Of a stretch of 64,000 nucleotides of DNA, positions 44,458 to 51,972 are shown piece after piece (within the stretch, counting starts at the first letter, position 1; the number at the start of each line of letters is the position of its first letter). The position numbers and the translations under genes are program-made. The stretch is from NCBI GenBank assembly GCA_023458555.1, contig JAEWYS010000014.1, positions 186,001 to 250,000 on the forward strand, read 5' to 3'. Under the pieces are notes generated by a model. The model made no database searches. It worked only from the letters and a program-made list of their open reading frames with translations, and was not told where the DNA came from. Source of the DNA: Bacteroidota bacterium (GTDB lineage Bacteria; Bacteroidota; Bacteroidia; Cytophagales; Cytophagaceae).

Positions 44458-44500
44458 ATGGATAGGATTTGGGCCCATGGGCGGCCCAAATCCTATCCAT
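44458..44500 (-). repeat. 18-bp perfect hairpin upstream of istA inside the IS
   Basis: ATGGATAGGATTTGGGCC (44458-44475) and its exact complement GGCCCAAATCCTATCCAT (44483-44500) are separated by 7 bases. It lies between the IS end and the istA start (44402). Hairpins in this position in other insertion sequences block read-through transcription or translation of the transposase from outside promoters; that role is inferred here. Confidence 0.8.
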
Positions 44501-45016
44501 GACACTGGAAAATGTACATTTGTATTTTCCGAAATCAGTACACTACTAATTGCCGATTACTGTACATTATTAATTTCCGATAACAGGAGGTTTGGTTTCA
44601 CCATAACAGCAATCATGTGCCTATTAATTGAAACAATCTATTGCTTCCGAAAAGGGATTATTGATAATTCAAGAAATGCCAGGAACACGTTTGTTGATTT
44701 TTTGACTACATCTAAACACTTTAGTCCACATTTCAATCCAGCGACAGCAGAGATATTCTACGACCATTTCAGAAATGGAATATTACATCAAGCAGAAACT
44801 AAGGATATGTCAAGAATCCGAGATGTAGGCCCAGTAATTCGTCAGGTTGGTTCAGGTATTGCCATAAATAGAACTGAATTTTTCGAACTGCTAGAAGATG
44901 AATTTCACCTTTACATTGAAGAAATATCAAATCCTGCAAACATAGAATTGCGCAATTCCTTCAAAATTAAAATGGATCATATCTGCAAATAGAGCCATTC
45001 CATCAAAAGATTAATC

Positions 45017-45177
45017 ACTCAAACATAAAGCAAAATTACAGGCGTGCGGATGCGAGAGCTGCAAGGGTTCGCTTCGCCTGTTTGGAAAAAAAATCTCCAC
45101 CCTACGGGTAGTATTTTTTTCCCACAGCCCTTGCTGCAATCGCACCGTCCTGTAGTGCGAAGGCATTATGTTTAAGT
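45017..45177 (+). repeat. Long stepped palindrome A (about 160 bp)
   Basis: From outside in: ACTcAAACATAA (45017-45028) with TTATGTTTaAGT (45166-45177); TACAGG (45037) with CCTGTA (45149); CGG (45047) with CCG (45145); TGCGA (45051) with TCGCA (45140); GCAAGGG (45061) with CCCTTGC (45128); GGAAAAAAA (45084) with TTTTTTTCC; ACCC with GGGT around the loop TAC. The core around ATCTCCACCCTAC is shared with palindrome B, while the outer stems differ in sequence but keep pairing. Confidence 0.8.
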
Positions 45178-45316
45178 TATTATTCAGAGTCCGTTGCGGC
45201 AGCCGGTGGTTGTTGGCGGGCGTTCGCACCTCAGGTTTTCCGTTCCATGCAGGCATTCAGCGTTGTGGCATCACAGATTATACGCTGCGTGTTTTTTGGT
45301 TCGAGTTGTGCCTTTC

Positions 45317-45347
45317 AGAGCTCCCTTTTTAGGGGGCTCTTTTTTTT
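45317..45347 (+). terminator. Rho-independent terminator between palindromes A and B
   Basis: AGAGCTCCC (45317-45325) and GGGGGCTCT (45332-45340) pair with one G-U, loop TTTTTA, followed by seven T residues. It has no gene directly before it other than the IS-split gene 320 bases upstream. Confidence 0.75.
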
Positions 45348-45368
45348 ACTCGTACAGGGAAAATTTTA

Positions 45369-45535
45369 AAAAGATGAAAGCAAAGATAGGCGGGTTCGCA
45401 CATGCCCACCGCACTTTCGGACAGTCAAGGTCAAGCCCTCCGGGTTTTGAAAAAAATCTCCACCCTACAGGTAGTATTTTTTCCAAAAACCTTGACAGCC
45501 GACCCTCACCCGCCTGAAAGACAGCTTTCTCTTTT
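45369..45535 (+). repeat. Long stepped palindrome B (about 165 bp)
   Basis: AAAAGA-t-GAAAGC (45369-45381) pairs with GCTTTCTCTTTT (45524-45535); GGCGGGT (45389) with ACCCGCC (45508); GTCAAGG (45424) with CCTTGAC (45490); GGTTTT with AAAACC; AAAAAA with TTTTTT; ACC with GGT. The core (AAAAAAATCTCCACCCTACA) is nearly identical to palindrome A, and the stems outside it have different sequence but matching partners. Confidence 0.8.
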
Positions 45536-45601
45536 CTTTTTTTTCCTTTTTTCTTTTCTCTTTTGAAAAAAAGTATGCGAAGCGCAGCGAGCAAAATTTT
45601 A

Positions 45602-46048
45602 ATGGCTCACTGTATGAAATCGTTTCGCATCAAAACACACCGACCAGAAAGAAGCTACAATCAGCCGCACTTTTTTATCTTGAATAAAGGACTGAACAGC
45701 GGGAAACCACTCAACCAACCTTGCCCTAATTGCTTTGTTTGTCTTACAGACAACCATGAGGATAGGGAATTTCTCTATTGGCTTTGCTTTGGATTGTGGA
45801 GGTCAAAATCATTTCACTATCTCCTGAAAGGCTCCGTAATTCCATTCGTGACTATTGATGAAATCCGAAAGCTAATCCGGGAAAGTTCCGCCAAAGCAAA
45901 CTGCAAAACCCAGGCATTTCAAAAGGCAATGCAAGCCCTTCGGCTACTCGACACCAACGAGCAAAAAATCAAGGTCACACTAAAGATGATTGATACTGCC
46001 AGACAAGCCATATTCTATGACTTGATGAAAGAAGCAGGTACAGGATAG
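45602..46048 (+). CDS. DUF6943-like element protein
   Basis: 148 residues from the ATG at 45602; a second ATG at 45614 (MKSFRIKTHRPE) is an equally good start. The segment HFFILNKGLNSGKPLNQPC, PNCFVCL and YWLCFGLWRSKSFHYLLKG recall a family common in Bacteroidota integrative elements (DUF6943, from memory). The CPNCFVC cluster may bind a metal. A helical C-terminus follows (KAMQALRLLDTNEQKI). Function is unknown. It lies near the right end of element 1. Confidence 0.75.
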   Translation: MAHCMKSFRIKTHRPERSYNQPHFFILNKGLNSGKPLNQPCPNCFVCLTDNHEDREFLYWLCFGLWRSKSFHYLLKGSVIPFVTIDEIRKLIRESSAKANCKTQAFQKAMQALRLLDTNEQKIKVTLKMIDTARQAIFYDLMKEAGTG

Positions 46049-46226
46049 ATTCCTGCCCTGCCAAAAAAACAGGGCAACAAAAGCAAAATAAAGCACACCA
46101 CCGCAACAACACCCAAGAGAGAACTACCGCCTAATTCTTGAAGTAATTTAGTTGGCGAAGGGCAAATCCATGGTAAGTCCGTGTCAAGTCCAAGCAAATG
46201 TTTAACCCCTAAAAAATCGTAAAGAG

Positions 46227-46868
46227 ATGGGAAAAATTAATCAGGGTATTCTCGGTGGTGTCTCAGGACAGGTCGGGAATGTAATCGGTGGAACTTGGAA
46301 GGGCATCGATTACCTGCGCATCAAACCTTCCAGTGTAGCGAACCCAAGAACTGAAGGTCAGGTTGACCAACGTTCCAAATTCTCAACTGTCTTGCAGTTC
46401 TTGCAACCTATGACAGACTTCCTGAGAGTCGGTTTCAAGTTGTATGCTAACAAAATGACCCAGTTCAATGCGGCCATGTCCTACAACCTGAACAATGCGA
46501 TTACCGGAGCTTATCCAAACTTCATGATTGATTATGCAAATGCATTGGTTACTCGTGGTAATCTAACCGGAGCGTCCAATGGTGCAGCCAGTTCTCCAAG
46601 TGCTGGAAACGTGGAAGCAACCTGGACAGACAATTCAGGAAGCGGAAGTGCTCAAGCAACAGACAAAGCTCTGATTGCTCTTTTAAACACTACCCGAGGG
46701 GAAGCAGTGTTCACCACTGCGGGACCGGCAAGGTCTGCCGGATCAGCGACCATTCCAGTGCCTCCTGAGTACTCAGGAGAAGACGTTGAAGTCTTTTTAG
46801 GGTTTGTGTCAGAGGACGGAACTAAAGTCGCCAACAGCGTTTATTTAGGCTCTGTAACAGTTGCGTAA
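46227..46868 (+). CDS. DUF6266 family protein
   Basis: 213 residues. The start MGKINQGILGGVSGQVGNV and the segment RIKPSSVANPRTEGQ are the signature of DUF6266 proteins of Bacteroidota. The C-terminal part is beta-rich with many Gly, Ser and Ala and has an EVFLGFVSEDG motif. The family is often found singly at ends of mobile elements; its role is not known. It is the last gene of element 1 and is followed by a strong terminator. Confidence 0.87.
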   Translation: MGKINQGILGGVSGQVGNVIGGTWKGIDYLRIKPSSVANPRTEGQVDQRSKFSTVLQFLQPMTDFLRVGFKLYANKMTQFNAAMSYNLNNAITGAYPNFMIDYANALVTRGNLTGASNGAASSPSAGNVEATWTDNSGSGSAQATDKALIALLNTTRGEAVFTTAGPARSAGSATIPVPPEYSGEDVEVFLGFVSEDGTKVANSVYLGSVTVA

Positions 46869-46887
46869 AGCGATTGGTGTTTTCGAT

Positions 46888-46919
46888 AAAAACCGCTTCC
46901 TTTGTGAGGCGGTTTTTTT
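46888..46919 (+). terminator. Rho-independent terminator after the DUF6266 gene
   Basis: AAAAACCGCTTC (46888-46899) pairs with GAGGCGGTTTTT (46906-46917, one G-U) around a 6-base loop and ends in seven T residues. Confidence 0.92.
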
Positions 46920-47048
46920 ATGTCCGCTCCGCTCTAATTTTCCTTTCTTATCCCTTATTTTGCTAATACTCAGCGTTTTTTGTTGCTAATTCGTTTCTAC
47001 TACTTTAGCAACACACTGAAATACAGCAAGTTAAAAGCAATTCAAATA

Positions 47049-47066
47049 TTTTGTATCGGAAAGTAA
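47049..47066 (+). repeat. attR-type core, also the left end of element 2
   Basis: TTTTGTATCGGAAAGTAA differs at one base from the mnmE end at 6653-6670. It is preceded by TTGTTGCTAA / TAGCAACA words like those after the left copy. It is followed by an A/T-rich stretch and GTAGCAACAAGATTTTTAG (near 47193), which resemble the first 170 bases of element 1. It is therefore a junction between two related elements. Confidence 0.75.
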
Positions 47067-47271
47067 AAGCTTTTCTATTAATAAAATGAACCATTTTATT
47101 ATTGCTTTTAAGCTACTTCTATTTTCTTTGCTTGTATTATTTTTCTCTTTTTCTAATTTGTTATAGTTACAGACTGTAATAGGCTTTTGGTAGCAACAAG
47201 ATTTTTAGCGACAGGCAAAATCATAAAAAAGAGCGACATCCTTATCCCTCAAACACCCACAGATAGGAAAT

Positions 47272-47680
47272 GTCAGTTGGTGAATCCTATTCACAAAGAA
47301 TTGAGCAAACAACCCAAACTCCACAAACCAGTACTATGGCAGGGTACAGCAAAAAGGTATTGGAAAACCCGTCAAACCCAACAGATAGCTTACCAGCTAT
47401 TAGATAATAATGATGGCAGTAATTTTCTAGACAGAAGATGATACATGCATTCAAAAGCGATTACGGTAACTAGTGAAGGCTTTTAAAAAGCTTTTGCCAT
47501 AAAACCATTTTCCTATTATCGCAGAACCGACAGGGAATTTGTGGACATGGAAAGCCCTTGTCTTTCTATAGTCCTTTTAAGCTCCAAAACAAATTTCGGT
47601 ATTGTTCCCAACACAGAAAACGGTAGAATAAGCCTTTGATCTTCTATTTAATGAATGTTTGCACTGTCTGAAATACACCT
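47272..47680 (+). pseudogene. Decayed fragment of a DUF3987 gene
   Basis: Stretches match the DUF3987 gene of element 1 closely: CAGTTGGTGAATCCTATTCA here against the segment at 11790-11810; AAAGCGATTACGGTAACTA against 12045-12060; and TATCGCAGAACCGAC with GTGGACATGGAAAGCCC against 12108-12150. Stops, frame changes and an internal deletion of about 100 bases rule out a working product. A following 45-base match (47694-47739 to 12963-13012) continues past the gene end. Confidence 0.85.
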
Positions 47681-47800
47681 CTGCCCCAAATCAAGAACAA
47701 ATAATCCTTATTTCCTCTATTTCCTTAAAATCCTTAACCGTGACCCACAGCAAATCCAATTTTCAATATTTCGGCAGAAAACAATTTTATTTGCCAAAGT

Positions 47801-47830
47801 TTTGTACTATAAAAAACAATCTTATATTTG
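47801..47830 (+). promoter_or_regulatory. Bacteroidota promoter of the MADS-like operon
   Basis: TTTG at 47801-47804 and TATATTTG (exact TAnnTTTG) at 47823-47830 are spaced by 18 bases, the expected -33/-7 layout. The first ATG follows 12 bases later, so the leader is very short. It is the best-matching promoter that I see in the window. Confidence 0.75.
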
Positions 47831-47841
47831 TCAATCGTAGT

Positions 47842-48564
47842 ATGAAAAACACTGATCTAGCACATAATCTCAGGATTAATTTATCTGATAAACAGGAATT
47901 TACTACGAAAGACATCACAGATGCCCTTCAAAAGCATTTTCCCGATTTATCTGGCAGCACAATAGCCTGGAAACTAAATCAACTGAAAAAAGACAAGCTC
48001 CTTTATCAGATAGGTAGAGGTCTTTACACCTTTGATTATAAGCCTGAATTTTCAGCTGAGCTCAGCTTAAAATCCAAACGACTATACAATCGTGTAAAAG
48101 GAATTTACTCTGGTGAAATCGTCATATGGGACACCATCCTATTGAATGAAATTGGTGATGAAAACACCTCAAAGTATTGGGTATTCCTTGCTCTCAATAA
48201 AGATCATTTGGATTCTTTATTTGGTGAAATGCTATCCTTCAGTAAGAAGGTTTACCTGCAACCAGACAAGGAAACAACTGCCCGTTATCTCATTCCCCAG
48301 AATGATGCAATCATTCTCACAGCTTTAATTTCTGAGACTCCAACGGAGCGATCAGGCGACTACTTATCCCCCAGCATTGAAGGTATATTGGTCAATGCGT
48401 GGTTTGAGCATGAGCAGTACTTGGAACCTATTGGGATAGACATTCGCAAATTGTATGAGCAGGCTTTTTCTAAATACAATGTGAATAAGAGCAAGCTCCT
48501 ACGCTATGCTTCCAGAAGGGATAAGAGAAAAGAAATTAACGAACTATTAAAAACCATCAAATAA
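47842..48564 (+). CDS. DUF6577-like winged-helix protein, probable operon regulator
   Basis: 240 residues from the ATG at 47842, chosen because it follows the promoter by 12 bases; the frame is open further upstream but would run through the promoter. The N-terminal winged helix (FTTKDITDALQKHFPDLSGS; LYQIGRGLYTF) resembles AbiEi-type antitoxins and DUF6577. The C-terminal part is alpha/beta (VIWDTILLNEIG). First genes of MADS-type operons encode HTH proteins that control expression, and this gene is in that place. Its stop overlaps the methylase start (ATAATG). Confidence 0.75.
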   Translation: MKNTDLAHNLRINLSDKQEFTTKDITDALQKHFPDLSGSTIAWKLNQLKKDKLLYQIGRGLYTFDYKPEFSAELSLKSKRLYNRVKGIYSGEIVIWDTILLNEIGDENTSKYWVFLALNKDHLDSLFGEMLSFSKKVYLQPDKETTARYLIPQNDAIILTALISETPTERSGDYLSPSIEGILVNAWFEHEQYLEPIGIDIRKLYEQAFSKYNVNKSKLLRYASRRDKRKEINELLKTIK

Positions 48565-50591
48565 TGTCCACGGAAGTAATTGAACAGGACGACATAGTAT
48601 TGGAAGACAACCAGCTGGTTTGTATCTTGACTGGTGAAGTCAAAAAAGTAAGGACACAGGAAAGCAACCTGCAATCAGTAATCTTAATGCTGAATGAAGA
48701 GTACGGTTTTGACCTTGCCGATATGGAGCGTGATTTTGCCATCCAATACACCGATCCCGATACCGGAAAGCCCAAAAAGCAGAAGGTTGAATTAGTAGTA
48801 TTTGAAAAAGGAAAACCGCATGAGCAGGACTTCATTATCCGCATTTGTGTGGTGCAGGATGATAAGGTAAAAGAAAACGATAAGAAGAAAGGTGTAAAAC
48901 CTACCTTGGAAAATGCTATGGGTGCAGTAGAGAGCTGTGAATTTGGCCTTTGGGCAAATGGCTCCAGCTATCACTACCTGCAAAAAGAAGATGACGCCAT
49001 GGGCTTTGACTATGAGTTTGTGGATCTTTCTGACTTCCCTGGTGAAGGAGAAACACTGGAAGATCTTGACAGAGCTGACCGTTCTTCTGGAAAGAAGCCA
49101 GCCAATGACTCCTTGATCAAAGTATTCAAGCGTTCACATGACTACATCTATGGTAATGAAGGAAGAAAAAAGGACGCTTTCTGGCAGCTTTTATATCTCA
49201 TTTTTTGCAAGCTATACGATGAGAAAAGAAAATTTATCCCTTCAGATATTAGCTACCGAAGAAAATTTTGGGTGGGTGTTAAAGAAAAAAACACAGCGGA
49301 AGGGCGTAAAAAAATAGCAAAGCGCATCAAAGATATTTTTGACGACCTTAAGAACAAAAAGGGAGAAGAGGAAAACTTGTTTGCCGAAGTTTTTTATGGT
49401 AATGAGGCTATTGAACTAACTGATCAGGGAATCGCAATTATTGCCAGTGAATTGTCAAAATACTCTTTTTTGGATGCTTCTGTAGATGTGAAAGGGATGG
49501 CTTATGAAACGATTGTTGAAAACACTTTGAAGCAATCAGCAGGTCAGTTCTTTACCCCAAGAAACATCATCAAAGCAATGGTAGAGATGATGAACCCAAC
49601 TGAAAATGACCGTGTGCTTGATCCTGCATGTGGATCAGGAGGCTTTTTGGTGATGGTGCTTGATCATGTAAGAAAGCAAATTGCCGCTGAATTATATCCC
49701 GATTTAGACGGACCGCTACTGGCTGAAAAGTTTAATTCTATGGAAGTGAACGAGCGGGTTAGAAAATACGCAGAGCGCAGCATATTCGGCTTTGATTTTG
49801 ACCCTGACCTGAAAAAGGCAGCCAGAATGAACATGGTAATGGCAGGTGATGGACACGCCAATATCTTCCATGTCAATTCCCTTGCCTACCCAAATTGGGA
49901 GCATCCTTCTGAGATTGAAAAAATCAAGACTGCAATTGGTAAGAGCCTTTCGGAGATGAAAGACATTGAAAGCCGATATGGCAATGATGCCCGTGAAAAA
50001 TTCGACATCATTTTTACAAACCCACCATTTGGTGCAAAAGTGAAAGTAGAACCGGAAATAGCAAGCCAGTATTTTCTCTCCAAGTACAGTGACGCTCCTG
50101 AAGTGCTATTCATTGAAACATGCTACAACTTCCTGAAACCAGGTGGTAAAGTAGCCATTGTACTACCAGATGGAATTTTAGGAAACCCTAATACCCTCCC
50201 TGTTCGGGAATGGATATTGGATAAATTCAAAATCCTAGCTTCAGTTGACCTTGCAGTAGAAGCTTTCTTACCCCAGGTAGGCGTTCAGGCTTCATTACTC
50301 TTTTTGCAACGTAAAACAGAAGTGGAAAGACAGCTTGCTCAGGATAGTGCAGAAGACTATGAAGTATTTATGGCCATTGCTGAAAAGCTGGGGAAAGACA
50401 GAAGAGGCAACCCCATCTATGTGCGTGATGAAGATGGGGCTGAAATACTGTTCGACACTGAAACTCAATATGTCGTGCACAAAAAAGATGGTTCGCTAGA
50501 AGTAAAAACCCGAAAGGAAAAGCTCAAGCAGCTGGACGATGATCTTCCAAAAATAGCTCAGCAATTTAGAAACTATACCAATCATCTATAA
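48564..50591 (+). CDS. mad2: N6-adenine DNA methyltransferase of a MADS-like system
   Basis: 675 residues. The N-terminal 150 residues resemble an HsdR_N-type domain (DFAIQYTDPDTGKPKK, VELVVFEKGKPH). An HsdM-type helical domain and the methylase core follow, with TPRNIIKAMVEMM, DPACGSGGFLVMVL (about 352-365) and catalytic NPPFGAK (about 485). It is larger than HsdM of the first system and not close to it. It lies before an HsdS gene and a kinase fusion. Assigned as the methylase that marks self DNA in MADS; the symbol is from memory of the published system and moderately certain. Confidence 0.85.
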   Translation: MSTEVIEQDDIVLEDNQLVCILTGEVKKVRTQESNLQSVILMLNEEYGFDLADMERDFAIQYTDPDTGKPKKQKVELVVFEKGKPHEQDFIIRICVVQDDKVKENDKKKGVKPTLENAMGAVESCEFGLWANGSSYHYLQKEDDAMGFDYEFVDLSDFPGEGETLEDLDRADRSSGKKPANDSLIKVFKRSHDYIYGNEGRKKDAFWQLLYLIFCKLYDEKRKFIPSDISYRRKFWVGVKEKNTAEGRKKIAKRIKDIFDDLKNKKGEEENLFAEVFYGNEAIELTDQGIAIIASELSKYSFLDASVDVKGMAYETIVENTLKQSAGQFFTPRNIIKAMVEMMNPTENDRVLDPACGSGGFLVMVLDHVRKQIAAELYPDLDGPLLAEKFNSMEVNERVRKYAERSIFGFDFDPDLKKAARMNMVMAGDGHANIFHVNSLAYPNWEHPSEIEKIKTAIGKSLSEMKDIESRYGNDAREKFDIIFTNPPFGAKVKVEPEIASQYFLSKYSDAPEVLFIETCYNFLKPGGKVAIVLPDGILGNPNTLPVREWILDKFKILASVDLAVEAFLPQVGVQASLLFLQRKTEVERQLAQDSAEDYEVFMAIAEKLGKDRRGNPIYVRDEDGAEILFDTETQYVVHKKDGSLEVKTRKEKLKQLDDDLPKIAQQFRNYTNHL

Positions 50592-50592
50592 A

Positions 50593-51972
50593 ATGGAGAT
50601 AGCGAACATTCCATATAAAAGCATTTCAAATGGTGCAAAGATTCTTAAACCGAATTATCACCTCAACTATGGCAAAAAGAGAATCGAGAAGGCATTGAGC
50701 TTAAAAAGGCCGTTTTCACCTCTTGGTCAGGTAGTTGATGATGTTTACACAGGTGGGATATTTAAAAGGGTTTTTATTGACTCAGAAAACCATGGGCTTC
50801 CTTATATCTCTGCACAGCATATGATGCATGCTCGACCATTAGAGGTGGCAAAATTGATTTCCAAAAAATTTACTCCTCGTCAAGAGGATATGACATTAAG
50901 AGAAAATCAAATCCTTGTGAGTTGTGCAGGAACTGTTGGTAACGTCAGATTGATTGGTGCAGATTTGGATGGAATAATAGGCTCCCAAGATATTATAAGA
51001 ATTATCCCAAGTGACGAGAAGTGCAAATTTGGATTCTTATATGCTTACCTCGCATCACCCACTGCTTATAACTATATGCAATCTTTTATCTATGGATCAG
51101 TTGTTCCTAGAATTGAACCACAGACGCTTTCATTGCTACCCGTGCCAATTCTTGAGCAATCTCTGATCACGAAATGTGATCAATTAATTAGAGAATCACT
51201 AAAAGCTCGAAATTCAGCAATCAAAGCATTAAATGAAGCCCTGCGCCTATTTGAGGAGAATCTTCCTAAGATTAACAAAAGAGCAAATTATTCTCTAAGC
51301 ATAAACAAGCTTAGTAACTATAGAAATCGCTTTGAATCCACACTTCAGATTAACTCCCTAAATGAATACCATACTGAACTAGAGAAAAGAGGATATACCT
51401 TAAAGTATATAGATGAGCTTTCAGATGATGTTTTTACGCCTAATATCTTCAAAAGAATCAAAGTGGATAAGAGTAATACGAGCATACCTTATTTGGGGGG
51501 TGCAGACCTCTTGACCTTGAGCCCAAAATTTGACACATTCCTATCCAGGAATACCAAAAACATCAATGATTATCTTCTTCGCAAGGGTTATATCGCAGTT
51601 CAAGATTCAGGTAGTATTCAATCAATGGGATATGTATCTATGATACCCGAATATCTTAAAGGAATAGCTGCTACAAATAATTTGGTGCGAATTGTTCCAT
51701 CAAGTAATCAAGACTTTAACCCTTACATATTCGCATATCTGAAAACCAAACAGGCGAACTCGATAATTAAAAATATGGCTTATGGTACTGGGCAGCTCCA
51801 CATTGATACAAACATTATAAAAGAGTTCAAAATACCAGTAATTGAAAAGCTATTCAAACCTGTAACAACTGCTGTTAAATCCTATCTATCTCATTTGGAG
51901 AGAGGTTACAGCTTAGAAAAGAATGCGATAGACATAGTAGAAAACGAAATTGAATCATGGCAAAAATCATAG
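50593..51972 (+). CDS. mad5: HsdS-like specificity subunit of the MADS-like system
   Basis: 459 residues with two target-recognition domains of similar layout: FSPLGQVVDDVYTGGIFKRV at about 41-60 and a parallel YIDELSDDVFTPNIFKRIK at about 275-293, each followed by a conserved helical end. The internal repeat is unusually clear. It starts 1 base after the methylase stop and overlaps the kinase gene by 16 bases. In MADS the S-like subunit guides the methylase, and probably the restriction complex, to the DNA site. Confidence 0.82.
   Translation: MEIANIPYKSISNGAKILKPNYHLNYGKKRIEKALSLKRPFSPLGQVVDDVYTGGIFKRVFIDSENHGLPYISAQHMMHARPLEVAKLISKKFTPRQEDMTLRENQILVSCAGTVGNVRLIGADLDGIIGSQDIIRIIPSDEKCKFGFLYAYLASPTAYNYMQSFIYGSVVPRIEPQTLSLLPVPILEQSLITKCDQLIRESLKARNSAIKALNEALRLFEENLPKINKRANYSLSINKLSNYRNRFESTLQINSLNEYHTELEKRGYTLKYIDELSDDVFTPNIFKRIKVDKSNTSIPYLGGADLLTLSPKFDTFLSRNTKNINDYLLRKGYIAVQDSGSIQSMGYVSMIPEYLKGIAATNNLVRIVPSSNQDFNPYIFAYLKTKQANSIIKNMAYGTGQLHIDTNIIKEFKIPVIEKLFKPVTTAVKSYLSHLERGYSLEKNAIDIVENEIESWQKS

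Larger units (their letters stand above)
41991..44585 (-). mobile_element. IS21-family insertion sequence, complete
   Basis: A 2595-bp element with istA and istB on the minus strand. The termini are TGTTACCAGC... at 41991 and ...GATAACA at 44585, each followed inward by multiple AATGTACA-type repeats (three per end) as in IS21 relatives. Flanking bases GGAGG occur on both sides (41986-41990 and 44586-44590), a 5-bp target duplication. Both genes are intact, so the copy looks recent and possibly active. Confidence 0.93.
41811..44992 (+). pseudogene. Gene of unknown function split by an IS21-family insertion
   Basis: Removing the insertion (41991-44585) and one copy of the 5-bp target duplication joins 41811-41990 to 44591-44992 in one frame of 193 codons. 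The left part reads MEIAKGYKTSDYQSLDLTNH and ends KLPVRKRR; the right part continues FGFTITAIMCLLIETIYCF. The restored protein has a central hydrophobic segment and a C-terminal part with EIFYDHFRNGILHQAE, similar in feel to small proteins of unknown function in defence loci. I recognise no catalytic site. It is the only gene between the two palindrome tracts. Confidence 0.8.
6653..47066 (+). mobile_element. Element 1: integrative genomic island at the 3' end of mnmE
   Basis: The island is bounded by near-identical 18-bp repeats at 6653-6670 and 47049-47066 (one mismatch). It carries an excisionase-like gene, a tyrosine integrase next to the left end, HTH genes, a VirE-N-like and a DUF3987 gene, then about 27 kb of defence genes. 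The right part holds palindromic repeats, an IS21-family insertion and DUF6943-like and DUF6266 genes. No conjugation, relaxase or phage structural genes were seen, so if it moves between cells it would need help. Integration at the 3' end of mnmE (trmE) is a known habit of tyrosine-recombinase islands. The boundary call rests on the repeats and the int position. Confidence 0.8.

Noticed and set aside
45017..45535. Canonical integron attC sites
   Set aside because: The stepped pairing is similar, but the exact RYYYAAC / GTTRRRY boxes are not found (one extra base in the best case), and no integron integrase is in the window. Kept only as a possibility in the findings.
45194..45594. Open frames on both strands between the palindromes
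   Set aside because: They are composed of the repeat sequence itself and overlap on opposite strands; no protein pattern is recognisable.
6671..47066. Prophage or conjugative transposon
   Set aside because: No capsid, portal, tail, terminase, relaxase, coupling protein or Tra genes were found; only integrase and small replication-type genes support mobility.
47187..47441. An 84-codon open frame left of the MADS-like operon
   Set aside because: It is a chance open stretch through the degraded DUF3987 copy, with frame changes relative to the intact gene.
47659..47841. Longer start for the DUF6577-like regulator at 47659
   Set aside because: The extension reads through the decayed DUF3987 remnant and the -33/-7 promoter, so translation must begin at 47842.
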